Source: Lycocorax pyrrhopterus obiensis (Eukaryota; Chordata; Aves; Passeriformes; Paradisaeidae). From it: 64,000 bases of DNA. The stretch's first letter is position 1; each line of letters opens with the position of its first letter. Of this stretch, positions 35,380 to 47,776 are shown in pieces. The position numbers and the translations under genes are program-made. The stretch is taken from positions 2,254,663-2,318,662 of the forward strand of contig JACSVZ010000011.1 of the NCBI GenBank assembly GCA_014706295.1, given 5' to 3'. The notes below the pieces were generated by a model that did not search any database, was not told the origin of the DNA, and saw nothing but the letters and a program-made list of their open reading frames with translations.

Positions 35380-35427
35380 GGATTGCTCTGTAGTTTTATG
35401 GGATTGCTCTGTAGTTTTATGGGATTG
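35380..35427. repeat. 21-bp tandem repeat, 2.3 exact units
   Basis: Two exact copies (35380-35400 and 35401-35421) of a unit beginning GGATTGCTCTG, followed by six bases of a third. Confidence 0.92.
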
Positions 35428-38400
35428 AAGGACCAACAGGGGTATGGGACACGGGGTGGGATGGCAAAGGCTGCGCCATACCCGGGCACAGGGCAGTGAC
35501 TGGGAAAGTTTAAGGGTGAGGGCAATTAGAAGATAAGGCTTGGATTACTGGAAATACCCAAATTCTTCACGCTTGGGTAGATTGTCATTTTTATTGTTGC
35601 TTCGTAGTTGTGAGAAATTGTAAAAGGATTTTATTTAGCAATGAACAAAAGCGATCAAATGGAAATATTTCTTGGAATTTTTATGCTGTTTGTATCTAAA
35701 TAATTTTGTTTAAATATATACCTGAATTTAATTTTGGTTAAATATTAGTGTCAGGGAGCTGCAAAACTTTGCCTTTTTTTTTTTTTTACACTAGTGAATT
35801 GAGACATTTTTGTATGTTTTTTCCCCAAGCTGGTTTTGTTGAAAAAACTTCATCTACTCTGCCAACACTCATAATACTTAGAGGCCATTCATCCATAGTA
35901 GTAAGTTCTTATCTGTAAAATTACCAAGCAGTATTTCAACATTTTATAAGGTAGTGGAGATGCTGGTTTTATTTTAGTCCCTCAGCTCAGTAAACAGCGT
36001 GGCAAGGCTGTGTTTGAGGAGAGGGAGAAGAGAGCTACGACGTGGGATCTTTGCAAAGAGAAAAGCTCCTCGGGGATGGTGGCTTTTGAATCCTATTCCC
36101 AGTTTAAGCATAAGTGTTGAAAGGCAGCCATGTGTTCAGATATGTTATATGAATTGTTCTTAAGGCTAGTAATTTTTTCCATGGGTAAGGCTTCCCAGAT
36201 TTCTTCTAAGCCATCTGTCGAGGAAAGAGAGCATTAGATCGTCAGACATTGTTTTCAAAGCTCCCTAAAATATTATCCGTTTAACCCTTGCATTGCTTAA
36301 CTTGAGGGAGGGCTTTAAGTGAGGGTGGTTTGCTTTACTGTTTTATTTTGTTTTTTTTACAAATAGAGAAGCAGAGAGGAAGTGTTGGGTAGCTCGCTTT
36401 GTCTGGAGCAAAGCTGAGGCTGGGGTGCGGCAGTTCTGGGCTTGCAACTGGAAATTCCTTTTGCATGTAGAGGTAATGTGCTGCTGTGATCATCTTGGAT
36501 AAAATAAATTTTAGATGATCATTCAAAACCCTTCATCTTTCCTTCCTCAAGCCAAGGAAGGCAGTGAACAGGAGGAATTGTTGCTTCACCTTGGTGAGGT
36601 TGAGGGGGTGACCTGTAGCTCCCGTGACTGCCACTGCCAAATTTGTTTGCTGAAAACTCAACCTCATTGAGGTACTGTGATGAACTCAGTTCTCAAAGCA
36701 CAGGCTTGTCACTGGCTTTATAAACTACATGAAGTTATTTGTAATGATTTTGTGGTGTGTCTGAAATGAAATCCTTTTTAAAAGGTCCACTTAAGGAATT
36801 TAATTGTAGAATCTTCTTTACCAGGTTGGAAATAGCTGCTTAGAGGAAGAGTGGGGTCCTGAAGACATTGAGGCAGGCACAGCCAGTAATAAAATATGGC
36901 AGGTAGGAACTGCAGGTATGAACAGGTGGTGAAAATGGTTTGCCTGAGGTAGGACTGGCCACTCCTCCCTGCCAACTCTGATCCACTGGGATCCCTCAGA
37001 AATCCCCCCTGCAGCTCCCTCCATTTGCCATCAAGGGCAGCCAGATTCGCAAAACCATTGGAAAAGGTGGTGCTGCTTTGTTCCTGTTTCCCAGCTACAC
37101 AGCCTGGAAAGAGGAGGACACAGTCTCTGGTTGGATCAGCCTCTCTTGCTCCTGGTAGCTGGGGAAAAGGCCTGGAAAGTGGAGTTAATGTCATCACAGC
37201 TCTGGAGGCAATGCCATGGAAGGATGAAAAGAGAGTTTATTCCCCTGGACATGTAAATGAGGTGAGGTTGCTCTACGGTGATAGTTTGGATCTGATAAAA
37301 GCTGAGTAACTGCTGTCCCCTGGTCCCTGTGCCCTCACAAAAACTATTTCTGCAGGAAAAGAGCAGGCACTTCATTCCCAGGTCAGGAAAGAAATCCAGC
37401 TTGGAGAAGGCAGTGGATGGAGTGATTTTATAATCCCCTGTGACACGGGTGGGAGTATATGGGGTTGTTCCTTCTCCTAACAGGGTCCCTTCTCGTGGGC
37501 TGAGCAGTGAATTGGATTTACCAGTACCAGCATGAGGATGATCTCAGGAAAAGTCTCACACTGCAGCTTCAGCCCAGCTGTGTGAGTCCTTGTGTTGGTC
37601 TTTAGAAGGACAGAGGGAACAGGAGGTAAATCCTTGACTAAATCCTGCCAGCTCCCTGGGGCTGTGAGGAGCAGGGAGAGGAACAACTATGGAGATTAAA
37701 CCCCATCCCCGCCTCCCAGGGACAGCTCCCACAGCCACAGGGGTGCTGGAAGGGCTTGGTTCCCTTTCTGGGAGGACTTGCAGCATTTTTTATGGGCTGT
37801 GGTACAAGAGCAGCGTGCCACGGGTGTCCTTGGCTGTCACCAGCCATTGCAGAACGCTGTAAATCATCCTTATTTTACTTTATGAATTGTAAAAACTATC
37901 ATACATTTCATGGGTATCTCTGGACAGGATAGTAAATTTCAAGGGTTTTTTCCATGAATTTATAGCCAAGCCTCGAAAATAGCTTCTTATGGAGCTGGAA
38001 AAAACCCACTGTAGATCTGAGGAGCAGTAGATTGTCCTCAGCTTGGGCACACACCTCCCTCTGACATCAAGGGCAATAGGTGGCCCACGGGGTGATTATT
38101 TAGTGCAAAATGAAGGAAAATATGAATCCAGGTATACTAAGAGAGGCTGGCTGTTGGAAGGGCCGTGAATAAAAGTATTTTGCAGTGGCATTTTGTTCTT
38201 GGCTCATCATTTCCAGGAGCACAGCAAATCACAGCTCCCATCTTCTCTTCCAGATAAACCATCTCTTGTTTTGGTGGTGGTTTCTTTGATGTGTTTCAGA
38301 ACAATGGTGCATCACTGTCCATTTTCAGGGAGAATTTCTTGTTTGGCACATGCAAAGAAGAAATTTCTGAAGAAATCTTTGTGTGTTGAAGGGATTCTTT

Positions 38401-40837
38401 TAACCTGTTAAGGATAAGTACATAAATCTTGCTTAAAATAACTGCCAAATTCTTCTGGGGACATTTTTGGTGTGTACAAAAAGAGCAAATAATGTCAATG
38501 TGGAGAATGGGAACTCTTCAGGTGGTGCCCAAGTTCATTCAGATATTTCTCACACCCCTGAGGATGAAATTTGGCCACAAGGGTGGAAGAAAGCAGCAAG
38601 ATGTTACACTGTGAGCACGTCAGAGCACTGAAAATCTGTTCCTTGCCTTCCATTCACATTCAGATCCTACATAATTGATAAAATTCCTGGCTAGAGTTCT
38701 GTGGAACTGTTATTTCTGTACAGGACCAGATGCACTGTTAACTGCTCATTGACATTAACATGTTCTCATCCCTGAAATGAAAATGAACCCTGTTTTTAGC
38801 CCTCTTCACATGATCTCTTTCAATCTCCTGTTCTTAGGTTTATCAAATTAAAATGCTTTTCTAGGAATCATCTGGTATTTCTGAGAGGTTGGGCAAATAG
38901 AAATATCTGCAAAGACTAAATAAAATTTTGCGTTCTACCTTGTTGGAGAGAGGGGAGCAGAAGGATCAAGGAAAGCAAATGTTAGCCTTATTTCTTGTGG
39001 CAACTCAAATAGTTTTTGTATTTGTTTTTTTCCCACCTTTTGTCTCTTACAGGAGCCATGAGCTTTACATTTCATGCACAGTCATGGAATGTAATAGGAT
39101 GATTTTCATGCAAGGACATAGTGTTGCCAGCTGAAAGTAGTTAGCAGTTTGTATTACACATGTATCTCCTAATTTTCTTTCCTGTAATTATAGAGCACTC
39201 TGTGACGACATTGAATTAAAATATCTGCATTCTGTGAGTAGTCACTTACAAAAAGAGGGAAGTTTTGTTGTGTGGTTCTCAGGAGCAATCCAGATAGTTT
39301 GTAGATTCAAAGGACAAAGATCCCTAAACTGCTTCTGAGGTTTTAAAAACACTGCTGCACCGTGAAAATTCCTGAATTTGGAGGGGTGCTTCAAGATGAA
39401 AATACCATTTAAGAAGAATGTGCATATCCATACATTTATAGCCTTAAAAGTCTATTGTGTGGCCACTACCTTCACCTGCTAACTGTATTTAGCAGGTGAA
39501 GCCTGTAAGTCAACGAGTCAGTTAAAAATAAAACTAAGGGTAGTTTTTGCTAAGAATATGAAAATTTTCAGGCCTTTTTAGATGGCTTTTCTTCCAGTTG
39601 CATTTCATCGATGTGGCTGATGGGTTTATTCAGCAGTGGACACTCTAATGGCTTTTATCTTGCGATCTTTTTGCAGCCTTGTCTTGTCTTGCACCTACAG
39701 ACAGAGAAGGCACCACGGCGAGAGGTGGGCAGCTCGTTCTGTGTGGATGGAGGCTCTGTTCAGAGTTACAACTCAATTAGGGAGGATTAGTCTCTGAAAA
39801 CAATGAGATCAGCAGATGTTAGTGGAGGAGAACCCAGAACCACTTCCTCTGCCAGGCTTCTGAAACCATGCTGTGCATTTCCAAGTGGCTTTCAGTTAAA
39901 AATGAGGGGGGGTGGTGAGGAGGGAAGGAAGGATTCAGTAAAAAATGCTTTCTTTTCCTTTAAAGTGCCCAAGCACTAACATAATTCTAAAAGGAAACAA
40001 TGAGATTCTTAATATTCAGTGGCAACATCGAAGGAAAAATGCAGAGGAGAACAACAGCTGAGAGATTCTTTAATCAGAGTCCCTTACAAAGTCCTAGAAA
40101 AAGACACAAGAGGTCTGATGAGACACAGCTGCACTAATCCTTGTATTAAAAAAAAAACCAACAAAAAACAACATTCAGGAAAAAGGGGATATGTTAATGA
40201 AAGATTGATAATGCAAGACACAGTTGGCTGGAGAAGATGAATGCATTGGAGCAGCCACCACAACAAAGGGCCCAGCAAGGGACCGTGCAGCCACATCCTG
40301 CCACGGGGTCACACCGGCATCGCCTGGCCCTCAGTCCCAGCAGGAACTGCTGTGTGGGCACGGGGACATGCCTGGAGCTGGCCTGGCTGGGGGCACAGCA
40401 CCGGCCCTGGGGCTCCTCCTGCTCCTGGGGTGGAGTTCGTGTCTGGGACCTGTCTTCCTGGAAAATCCAGTGTGCAGCAGGAAGGCAGTTTTGATAGAAA
40501 AGGAATCCAAATCATTGTATTCTTTGGAAACATTTTGACTGAAGCAGCCGAACAGGATTCCTTTTCTGGGGAACGCTCAACCAGCTTTACCCTGGACATG
40601 CTGCTTTGGGGGTCGTGTGTAATCCCCACCAAGCAGCAGAAATATTAAAGAAGTAAATCCACATTCCTCCTCACACAGAAGTTTTATGGGCTGTTTAGGA
40701 GGGGTTTTTTTCCTTCCTGGTGCTGAGCAGTGCAGGGAGATCTATGGCACATCACATCACACACAGGCTGAACTGTCCTGCAATTCTGTCACGCTGTAAA
40801 ATACCTTGGATGGGTTCCCAGCTGGAAGCGCGAGAGA
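35428..40837. other. Unique noncoding DNA, no gene seen
   Basis: No gene recognised. A T14 run lies at 35774-35787. The block at about 36110-36300 looks like a conserved-element candidate. A hairpin at 39470-39501 is listed separately. Confidence 0.65.
39470..39501. repeat. Perfect inverted repeat, 13-bp stem and 6-nt loop
   Basis: CTTCACCTGCTAA pairs exactly with TTAGCAGGTGAAG around the loop CTGTAT. Each arm carries an E-box-like CACCTG/CAGGTG core (ZEB/SNAI-type site). The stem is too short for a standard pre-miRNA unless imperfect pairing extends it, and I could not see a clear extension. No terminator role is expected in a vertebrate. Confidence 0.8.
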
Positions 40838-40864
40838 CGCGATCGCGGCTCGGGGCGCCCCGAG
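40838..40864. repeat. Two adjacent CpG-rich perfect palindromes
   Basis: CGCGATCGCG (10 bp, 40838-40847) is followed one base later by CTCGGGGCGCCCCGAG (16 bp, 40849-40864). Nine CpGs fall within about 50 bp here, in otherwise CpG-depleted DNA. The biological role is unknown. Confidence 0.85.
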
Positions 40865-43800
40865 GTTCTGTCTCCCCGTGCTCCTGGGGCTGGCTCCCTG
40901 CCCAGGCCCTGGCAGGGGCTGTTCCTGGGCCATGGCCGAGGTCCTGCCCTGGGGAGGAGGATTCCTGGGGTGGTTCAGCAGTCTGAGGGGATGGATGGAT
41001 GGCGCTGCGGTGTTTCCTTGCGGGGGCGTTGGGACCTTGAGCTTCCCTTCCTCCTCCTCATCCAACTCCTGCTTCAGGAGATCCGGGGGCAGGCTGGGAC
41101 CCATCTGCAAACCTGGGCAGGCCTGGACCCCGACCAAAACAGTGCAAACTTTGACTTCTTTAAATGATATATCAACATAGGCTGAACAACTGCTTCCTTC
41201 TGCATTGCTGACTTTGCCTTATTTTTGCTCTAATTTACAGTTTAATTTGCCTTTGACACCCTCCTTTTCCAACAGCACATTTTTATTCACTGAATAGCCA
41301 CTACCTTCTGGCAGCATTCCGCTGGATCCATGAGTTAGTGTTGTTCCTCTGTTGTTTCATCATTTACAGGACACAAATCACAGGCAATTGCTAAGAGCTG
41401 GATCCTCTTTTAAGGAAAACTCAGTCACTGAGTTCCTATCTGTCTAGTTTTCTAAATAAAACTGACTTTTGAAATTCCCATGTGCTTCATGGGACATTTT
41501 CCATGTTCACCAAGAAATAGCTTAATGGAGAAAAGAGGGAGTTTTAGGCACTGGGAGTGCTACAACCATAACTGACCTAAGGCTTCCTGGCAAATATCAG
41601 GCGGTGACATTTGTTCCAAGCACGCAGCAGGGAAGATGTGATGTTGGCACTGGGTGCTTTTTTAACACTCTTCACATTTCCAGAGCAGTTAGAAGCTGTC
41701 TGGAGAATTTCTGGCAAACTTTCCTTGGAAACTCTCATGTGGAGCAGCACTTTCCTAATTGGCCATAATAACCCCCCCTGATTAACTTCTCAGGGATACA
41801 CAAAAGGAGTAATTCAAGGATATCCTGCAATCAGACTGGGAGGATTTTGCCTGGTGTGCATTAACCCTTCCTCACACTCTTTTAAAATTTACTGTCTAAC
41901 CAGGAAACCTTTAGAATTCTTTGCACCTCTTCCAATTCATTAATTGTAAATATGAAGTTATTTGTGACGCTCTGCTAAACAATGAATTTATTTTGCAAAA
42001 TACGCTTTTAAATTCACTTTGACCTGGACACTAGGATGTTTAATTGTGTTGTCTGTGGAGTAATTTCTCTTAAAAGAAAAGTTTTAAATACTGTCATTCT
42101 AAGTATTTAGAACTCTGTGGGAATAAATTCCGTTCATGCTGCTGTTGATTACCAATTTCCAACATTAAGAATTAATTTTAACTCAGCTTGTTTCTAACCT
42201 AGCAAAAGTCATTTCCAAACTTCAGTGATGGAGAGCATTGCTTCTGCCAAAAATGTCTTTGCTATCTCTGCTGTATTTGTGCCTGTAGACATGCACTGAA
42301 ATCACAGTCATCCCCGCAAAGTTGAGTGCCCCAAAAAATGGTTTTAAAAGGTTATTTTTTTTTGGAACACACTCAAGGCACCGGCTTGGGTGGATTTTCT
42401 TAATTCTGTGCTTACGTCTTTCCCTGCTCTGTGCTGTGCTGGCTCTGCTGTTTGCCTTTCTGCACTGTCTCACTGGTGTCTGTTGGAAAACGGAAAAAGA
42501 ATCAGGATGTTCCTGGAGTATCCTCTGAAGCTGCTTTGCATTACTGCACGTGCGAAAATCTGCTTTTAGCTGAAGTGGCACTGGAGCCACTGCTGTGGCT
42601 TCAGTGTTGTCACAGCAGGGACCTCTGGAGAGCTCGGTCCAGCCTCCGGCTTGAAGGGGCCCTGTCACAGCCACTCCATGAGGTCAAGCACAGCTTTATC
42701 CAGCCTGCAGCTCTCAAACAGCCATCCATGAATATTCAGCCTCAGAACAACCTGCTCCAGTGCTGTTCATCCACATCCTTCAGGAGAGAGGATCTGGTGT
42801 TCATTACACAACTCATTTCCAGAATGAGAAGGTTGCTCAGACCAACACTCAGGACTTTTGAGAAAAACTTAGGAAATTTCAGAATTTCAGGAAGCAAAGT
42901 ACTTTGTTAGGTCTAAATTTCCTTCCTTAGGAGCTGAAGGTGTCATTCCTGAAGTCCTGACTATGAGCAGAGCACTGGAATTTTAGAAGTCGGAGCATAA
43001 ATAGTTGATCACCAAATGTTATGCGTGAGCATGTGTTTGTGGGGACACACACTCAGTGCATATATTGGTGTGCTGAGGCTGGTTTGCAACATTTAGGGTG
43101 TAATCAGAAACATAGTACCAGGCTTGTCCTTATATTGAGCTTTAACAAACAGAAATTAATGGAAACTTGATGGGAACTCTTTCAGGGAGATACAGAAATG
43201 TGAGTCCAAATGAGTTTCTCTATGTGCACTGATTGATCTTTGGGAATGACAGGAACGTTCAAGGTCAGCATGCTGGTGTGAGGTGTGGAAACACAAATTT
43301 GTTGATCCCCAGAAGTAACCTTAGAGTAGGGAGTTCAGGAGAACAGAAAGAGCTGGATTTATGGTGTGACAGCCATGCTTCCAACAAACTCACCCAGGCC
43401 TGAAAGAAAAGCCCTTCATTCCCTGTTAATGAACGCAGCTACGTCTAATGGAGCCATGGTGGACAACAGTGGTGTTTAAAAAGCAATCAAATCAACTAAT
43501 GCTTTCATTAGAATAATGATAACTGCATCAGAGGGACACAGTGCTCAGCACAACACCTCCTGCCGTGCATAAACACCACCACCACAGGAGATGTTTATTG
43601 CTTTTGACATGCTCCCTTTGATGTATTTATCAGTTAAATGTATTAGTTCTGCTCCGCAGCTGTGTGCAGAAATAGCACTGAGGAAGGCCATATTTCACGT
43701 GTGCTATACATAGCATCATAACCTCTGAGCACCAGCATCAATAAATAACATTAGGTCAAAAGAGTTGAGTACGTTTAGAGCCAACAGTGTGGATGTTGAC

Positions 43801-46800
43801 AACTCATGGCAGCGCTGAAACTACAGCTGCCTTCATGGGACACTTTTGTCTCAGCTAAAAGGAACACAAATTCCAACAACATCTCATTATGCAAAGAAGT
43901 TTTTTCTTGGAGGAAATATTTCCTATCATTAGGATGGAATTCATTAGGTCATGTCCTTAGACAGAAGAGGGATAAGCCCCACTTTGTGCATGTTGTTGTG
44001 TGTATGTGTTTATTTTGCCTAAAAGTTACTGTTTCTTCTGCCCGGGTTTTGATCCTGTGATTTAGATAATTACGTGGTGAATTATTGTGCATTAGGTACA
44101 GCTGAGATCAGTTCTGTTGGAGGCTCTTAGTACATAGTGTTCATTTCTCTGCCTCCATAATTGCAGATGTTGATGGCTGAATTTATTTCAGCTGCTGAGA
44201 GAAAAGACTCTTTCTTCCTGAAAAGAGCCGTATTTGTTTATAAAAAATAATTTAAGTACTATTCCAGCCCACAGACCAGCTAACTTGAAACTCTCCTGTT
44301 CTGTGGCTGATGCTCCTGCCTTTTCCTGGTGCTGTGCAATTTAGATGTGGAGCATGGGAGGCCAACTGCTGAATTATCATCATGCCTGACACCATGTGCT
44401 GGGTTTCTGCATCTCTTTTGGGATTTTTTTTCCTTTGACTGCAGAAGTGTGGAACGATAGAGAGTGATAATTATGTGTGTGTGTGTAATTTTGTGTTAAT
44501 GCATATGACACAAGCAGATAGATCCAAAGAGCCTTGTTTAGCTTAAGGTTTGTTAATACGAGATCATAATAAAAGTTAAAGTTTTGTTGCATGTTGTGAG
44601 TAGATTGAAAAAATATGTTGTGAAAGTGCCTTATTAATAATTTCATTTGTTTTCTTGCAAACTAAAATGCATGTTTTGGTTCGTTGGGTTTTCCCACCCA
44701 ACACTTGCAGGTGTCAGAGTTTATGGATGCTGGAACTTGGCTTTCCAGTGCAACCAAACACAAATTGCTGTGGAATACAGCAGTGAACTCATCTCCAGCA
44801 GTGGAGATTTCTCCATATGCTCTCTCTCATTGAAATTAACACTAGACCTGGACCCTGCTGGTGTGGATCCCTGGGAACACAAAATCAGCAGTGACTTCCA
44901 GCTCTCTGTGCCTTTGTGCCCAAGAGTGAGGGAATATTTGAAACATCTCTCTCTGTCGAGCAGAGTTCACTCAGGAAGGCAGCTCAGTGCTGCTGGTGGT
45001 GTTGTGACAGCACCAGTTAATAAGAAATGAACCATTTGCATTATTGAAAAATATTTGTAAGTGCTGAAACGTTGCCTCCTCTGAAGTGCATTCCTCGTGC
45101 CAGGTTTGGGGATGTGGGTAACTCGACACTGCTCGTCATTCCTGACGTGCAGTGTGTCATTGTTCTAGCCAAGCACACAACTGCTCATCTAGGAGAGAAA
45201 TACACGGGATATAGGACACAGATTGCACAAGATGTGAGAAATTCCTTCATCATACCCTTTCCAAATGGATTTTTTTTTTCTGTTTGAACTTTTAGTTTAA
45301 TTTTTTAAATGTGTTAATCTCTAAGTAATTACTAGTTAATGCAGATAATTGATTGAGTGTGGCTCTCAAAATATTATATTGTTGATCTTTTATTTATAAC
45401 TAATCAGCGACTTAATTATTTATTGGTTACATTTCATGTCACATTTAATAGGGTGATGTCTGAGCATAGGAGACTTCCCTTAATTACACAGGAAATCTTC
45501 TTTAAAGGCAAGTAGCTTGATCAGTCTATTTCTTGTAAGCTATTCTTCCAGTCATACATTAAACAAAAAGAATCCAGGAGAGAAACTGTCTCCTGAAATC
45601 TCTGTGATTTTTATAATGTCAGGAAAATGGAGCTCTCAGTTATTTGCCTGTCATTTTCCTAAGTCAACGAGTGTGATTGTTTGTATACAAATAAGCCCTA
45701 TTTGCACATTGATTTGGGCTTCCTTCATGCCAAAGTGCACAATGTTACATGCACATCAACTGCTAATTTCCATCATGTCTGTCACCAATAAAGCTGGGTT
45801 CATATGAAGACATCCTCCCTATTTGCCTGTTGCTGCTCAGTAGTGTTGATTTTAGTACTTTTTTAAAAAACTCACCTCCAATGAAAATACAGACTTTGAA
45901 AAACTGGAAAATCCAAGAATTAAATACAAATTTCCAGTTTACTTGGACATCAGAAAAAAAAAACCCAAACCAAAATTTGAAAACTTTGGATTCCTCAAGA
46001 AATCCAGTTTTCCTTTGAACTGAGGAACCTCGTGGGTTGTTTTGTTGGTTTTTTTTTCCTTGCTGGCTTCATTCCACAGCACACCTGCACTTCTGCATTG
46101 CTCCCAAACTGCTGTGATGTTGTTTAGGTGAATGTAATGTAATGCCTGCAGTTTTATGTGCTACTGTAAGTGTGGCTGGATTTCATCTGCCGGGAGAGAA
46201 GCCTGGTTTGCTTTTTCCATTCAGCTCATCTGCTTTTCCAGGTGTCTGGCCTCGTGTCCTTCAGTACAAGGCCCTTAAGTGAAACCCTGGACAAACACCA
46301 GGCTCCCTCTCCAGAGACGGTGGCTTTAACATTTCATGAGCTTCCAGAGGCAAAAGCCAGGTGTGAAAAGGGGAGGTTTTCACAGGAGACACTGCCCTGT
46401 TCCTCCAGGATGAAGATGGCATTGGGGTGTTCTCCTGCTGTGAGGAACACAGGGCTGGGCTCCTGGCCATGGAGCGAGAGCCACTGGTGGGACACCGGGA
46501 TGGGCACCAGGGGAGTGACCGTGGAGAGATCTGTGGGGTCACGGCACTGCTGAAAGGGGAAATTTCTTGGGACACGAGCACAGTGATGGATCCTTCGCAA
46601 TGTCTGAGGGTGGAAAAACTGCAGGAGTTACCAGAGAGCTCCCAAATCTGAGACAGGAGCCTGGCCGAGGGCTCGTGGTGATTCCAGAGGTTACAGGAGA
46701 GGCCTCGGGAAAGCAGCCACAGCTCTGAGGGAGTGGCAGGGAAGGGGGGATCTGCTGAGAGGGCCTGGGGGATTACAGGGAAGAGGGGAAAAAATTGAAA

Positions 46801-47678
46801 CTTGGAGTAAGAACCTTAGAAAACAGATCTAAATGGAGCTTTCTGCTTCAAAAGCTTGCTGTTGGAGGGTCAGGAGCTGTGCATATCTCCCAGTTACCTG
46901 GAAAAAGCAGCCTGTTCCCTTGTTTTAATTGGAAAGTGGCCCTAGCTTTGAATTCACATCACTCCTGGAAGTAAGATCTGATCCAGATTAGTATCAGAGT
47001 GTGCTAAAGCTGCCTAAGAGCTCAAATCTCATTTAGAGATTGCCTTCATGTTCTCCCAAAAATGTCATATCACTCAATTGTTATGTTTTTTTCCCAGGTG
47101 CTGGAGACTATAAAACACTAGATGTCTTTTCAGTAATGTGAAAAGTGATTTTTTTTTTTCCTCAAGATTATACTGCACAGGGAAAACATTGGAGTTGAAA
47201 AGAATTTTTAGCAGCAGTACATGAGTCTGCCACAAATAGGACGAAGGAAAATACAACAAAATGGATTTATAAACCGTAAAAGTACTGTCAGGTTTTTAAA
47301 ATGCTGTTACTTGCTGCTGGGTTTAAAGCTGTACATGGCTTTTTCTAAGTTCTTCTTGGTCCTGGTGCTCTGTGTTCCTGACAGTGCCCTAAAAAATAGA
47401 GAGGGCTGGTGATCTGCCCCACACCCCTGTGCTGCTCCTTGGGGATAACCTGGAGTGACTCCCACAGGTTTGTGTGGAGGAACTCGGCCTGTCTTGGCTG
47501 TAAAAGAGAGCAGCAATGTCCAGCCCCAGCTGAGGGTGTGGAAGGTGCTGCTATTGCGTGGACAAGATGGGAAAACCTGGCCAGATGCATTTCCTGTGGG
47601 CAGGTTTCCTAAGCTGCCCAGCTTTGCAGGGTGTAAGGGGTGAACAAAGCCAGCACCTGAGCTGCCAGCTTCTGTCGT
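40865..47678. other. Unique noncoding DNA, no gene seen
   Basis: No gene recognised. A GC-richer stretch follows the palindromes to about 41130. A short TG run is at about 44476-44487. The blocks at about 43560-43760 and 45290-45430 look like conserved-element candidates. Frames at 44647-45030 and 46170-46600 have no family resemblance. Confidence 0.62.
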
Positions 47679-47742
47679 TAATAATAATAACAATAACAAT
47701 AATAATAGTAGTAGTAGTAGTAGTAGCAGTAGTAGTAGTAGC

Positions 47743-47776
<34 letters not shown>
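47679..47776. repeat. Compound trinucleotide microsatellite (AAT/AAC)n-(AGT)n
   Basis: A short AAT/AAC section (47679-47706) passes into an AGT run with two AGC interruptions, ending at 47776. The all-valine/isoleucine and all-threonine frames through it are artefacts. Confidence 0.95.

Noticed and set aside
46170..46600. Overlapping frames of about 90-130 codons on both strands
   Set aside because: Open on both strands in a GC-richer stretch with no recognisable domain. A worn repeat is possible, but I could not identify it.
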